Of a DNA stretch of 64,000 nt, positions 63,828 to 64,000 are shown one piece after another; within the stretch, counting starts at the first letter, position 1, and the number at the start of each line of letters is the position of its first letter. Source of the DNA: Candidatus Thiodiazotropha sp. (ex Codakia rugifera) (lineage in GTDB: Bacteria; Pseudomonadota; Gammaproteobacteria; Chromatiales; Chromatiaceae). Position numbers and translations under genes: made by a program. Where the stretch lies: positions 62,001-126,000 of the forward strand of contig JAHXHN010000003.1 of the NCBI GenBank assembly GCA_025656675.1, given 5' to 3'. The notes under the pieces are model-generated. The model was not told the DNA's origin and searched no databases. It worked only from the letters and a program-made list of their open reading frames with translations.

Positions 63828-64000
63828 TGTTATCGCTTTTAAAAACCCGACCTGCTTTTCGATTTTGACTGCATCAACATGTCAGGGTTTTTTCCACTGG
63901 TTGTTGTGATAGATCGTTTTATTTATCAGATGCATATCTTAAGCCATGAGGAGTCAAATACTTAACAATCAACAATATAGAAACTTTTTTTATAGTTAAT

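Noticed and set aside
1-64000. CRISPR arrays, tRNA or rRNA genes, phage or integrase genes
   Set aside because: No regularly spaced repeats, no conserved RNA cores and no such protein families seen on reading the window.

Overview
The window looks like a chromosomal segment of a gammaproteobacterium with a respiratory, metal-exposed lifestyle. The evidence is CreBCD, NhaD, a CusCBA/CopAB copper set, sigma-54 activators, and a PQQ alcohol dehydrogenase cluster of the Pseudomonas ped/exa kind. A sulfur-oxidising or marine relative is a guess from general gene content; no marker in the window fixes the genus. I saw no rRNA, tRNA, CRISPR array, integrase or phage genes.

Layout. (1) 1-9890, all on the minus strand: a copper/silver island. 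It holds a partial CusA, CusB and CusC, and then a unit made of a small Cys-rich protein, CopA, CopB, a cytochrome c lipoprotein, a DUF411 protein and a DUF4399 protein. (2) 10054-18903: an NtrB/NtrC-like pair on the minus strand faces a plus-strand operon (a USP-like protein, an SLC13 permease with RCK_C domains, a phosphoethanolamine transferase and NhaD). That operon has a sigma-54 promoter and upstream palindromes. (3) 18984-24369: a DNA-damage block with lexA, a divergent mrfA-mrfB-like helicase/exonuclease pair, a 271-bp element with terminal inverted repeats, and an SRAP (YedK/HMCES) gene. The lexA-mrfA spacer carries GTTC-N7-GTTC and GAAC-N7-GAAC boxes, the form best known from Alphaproteobacteria. 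(4) 24384-28252: creB-creC, a small HTH/coiled-coil gene, and creD.

(5) 28279-52496: a PQQ/quinoprotein alcohol-oxidation region. It has pqqB-C-D-A-E (pqqA is moved between D and E and is only 25 codons), a two-domain dihaem cytochrome, and a four-gene ExbB/ExbD-like operon. It also has a seven-gene quinoprotein operon: dehydrogenase, PedF cytochrome, periplasmic binding protein, unknown protein, SoxYZ-like carrier, zinc metallohydrolase, and a CXXCW rhodanese-thioredoxin fusion. An FAD reductase, three sigma-54-related regulators or sensors, a prolyl aminopeptidase and an ExaC-type aldehyde dehydrogenase follow. The dehydrogenase has Asp at catalytic Asp+2, the residue pattern of lanthanide-dependent enzymes. 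(6) 52694-64000: a TonB-dependent receptor, a NitT/TauT-type ABC transporter, an SRPBCC protein, a porin, an unknown exported protein, an HD-GYP protein, a DUF3179 protein and a cell-wall hydrolase.

How it fits together. By eye I found seven -24/-12 (sigma-54) promoter matches with exact GG-N10-GC spacing. They lie upstream of the NhaD operon, the cytochrome/pqq genes, the ExbB/D-like operon, the quinoprotein operon, the FAD reductase, exaC and the porin. With three bacterial enhancer-binding proteins in the same window, this suggests one sigma-54-centred programme for alcohol oxidation, cofactor supply and possibly envelope transport. The ExbB/D-like operon, which shares its control region with the pqq genes, is the best candidate for an undescribed component. 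Minor starts were moved where an internal ATG with a ribosome-binding site or known family start was better.
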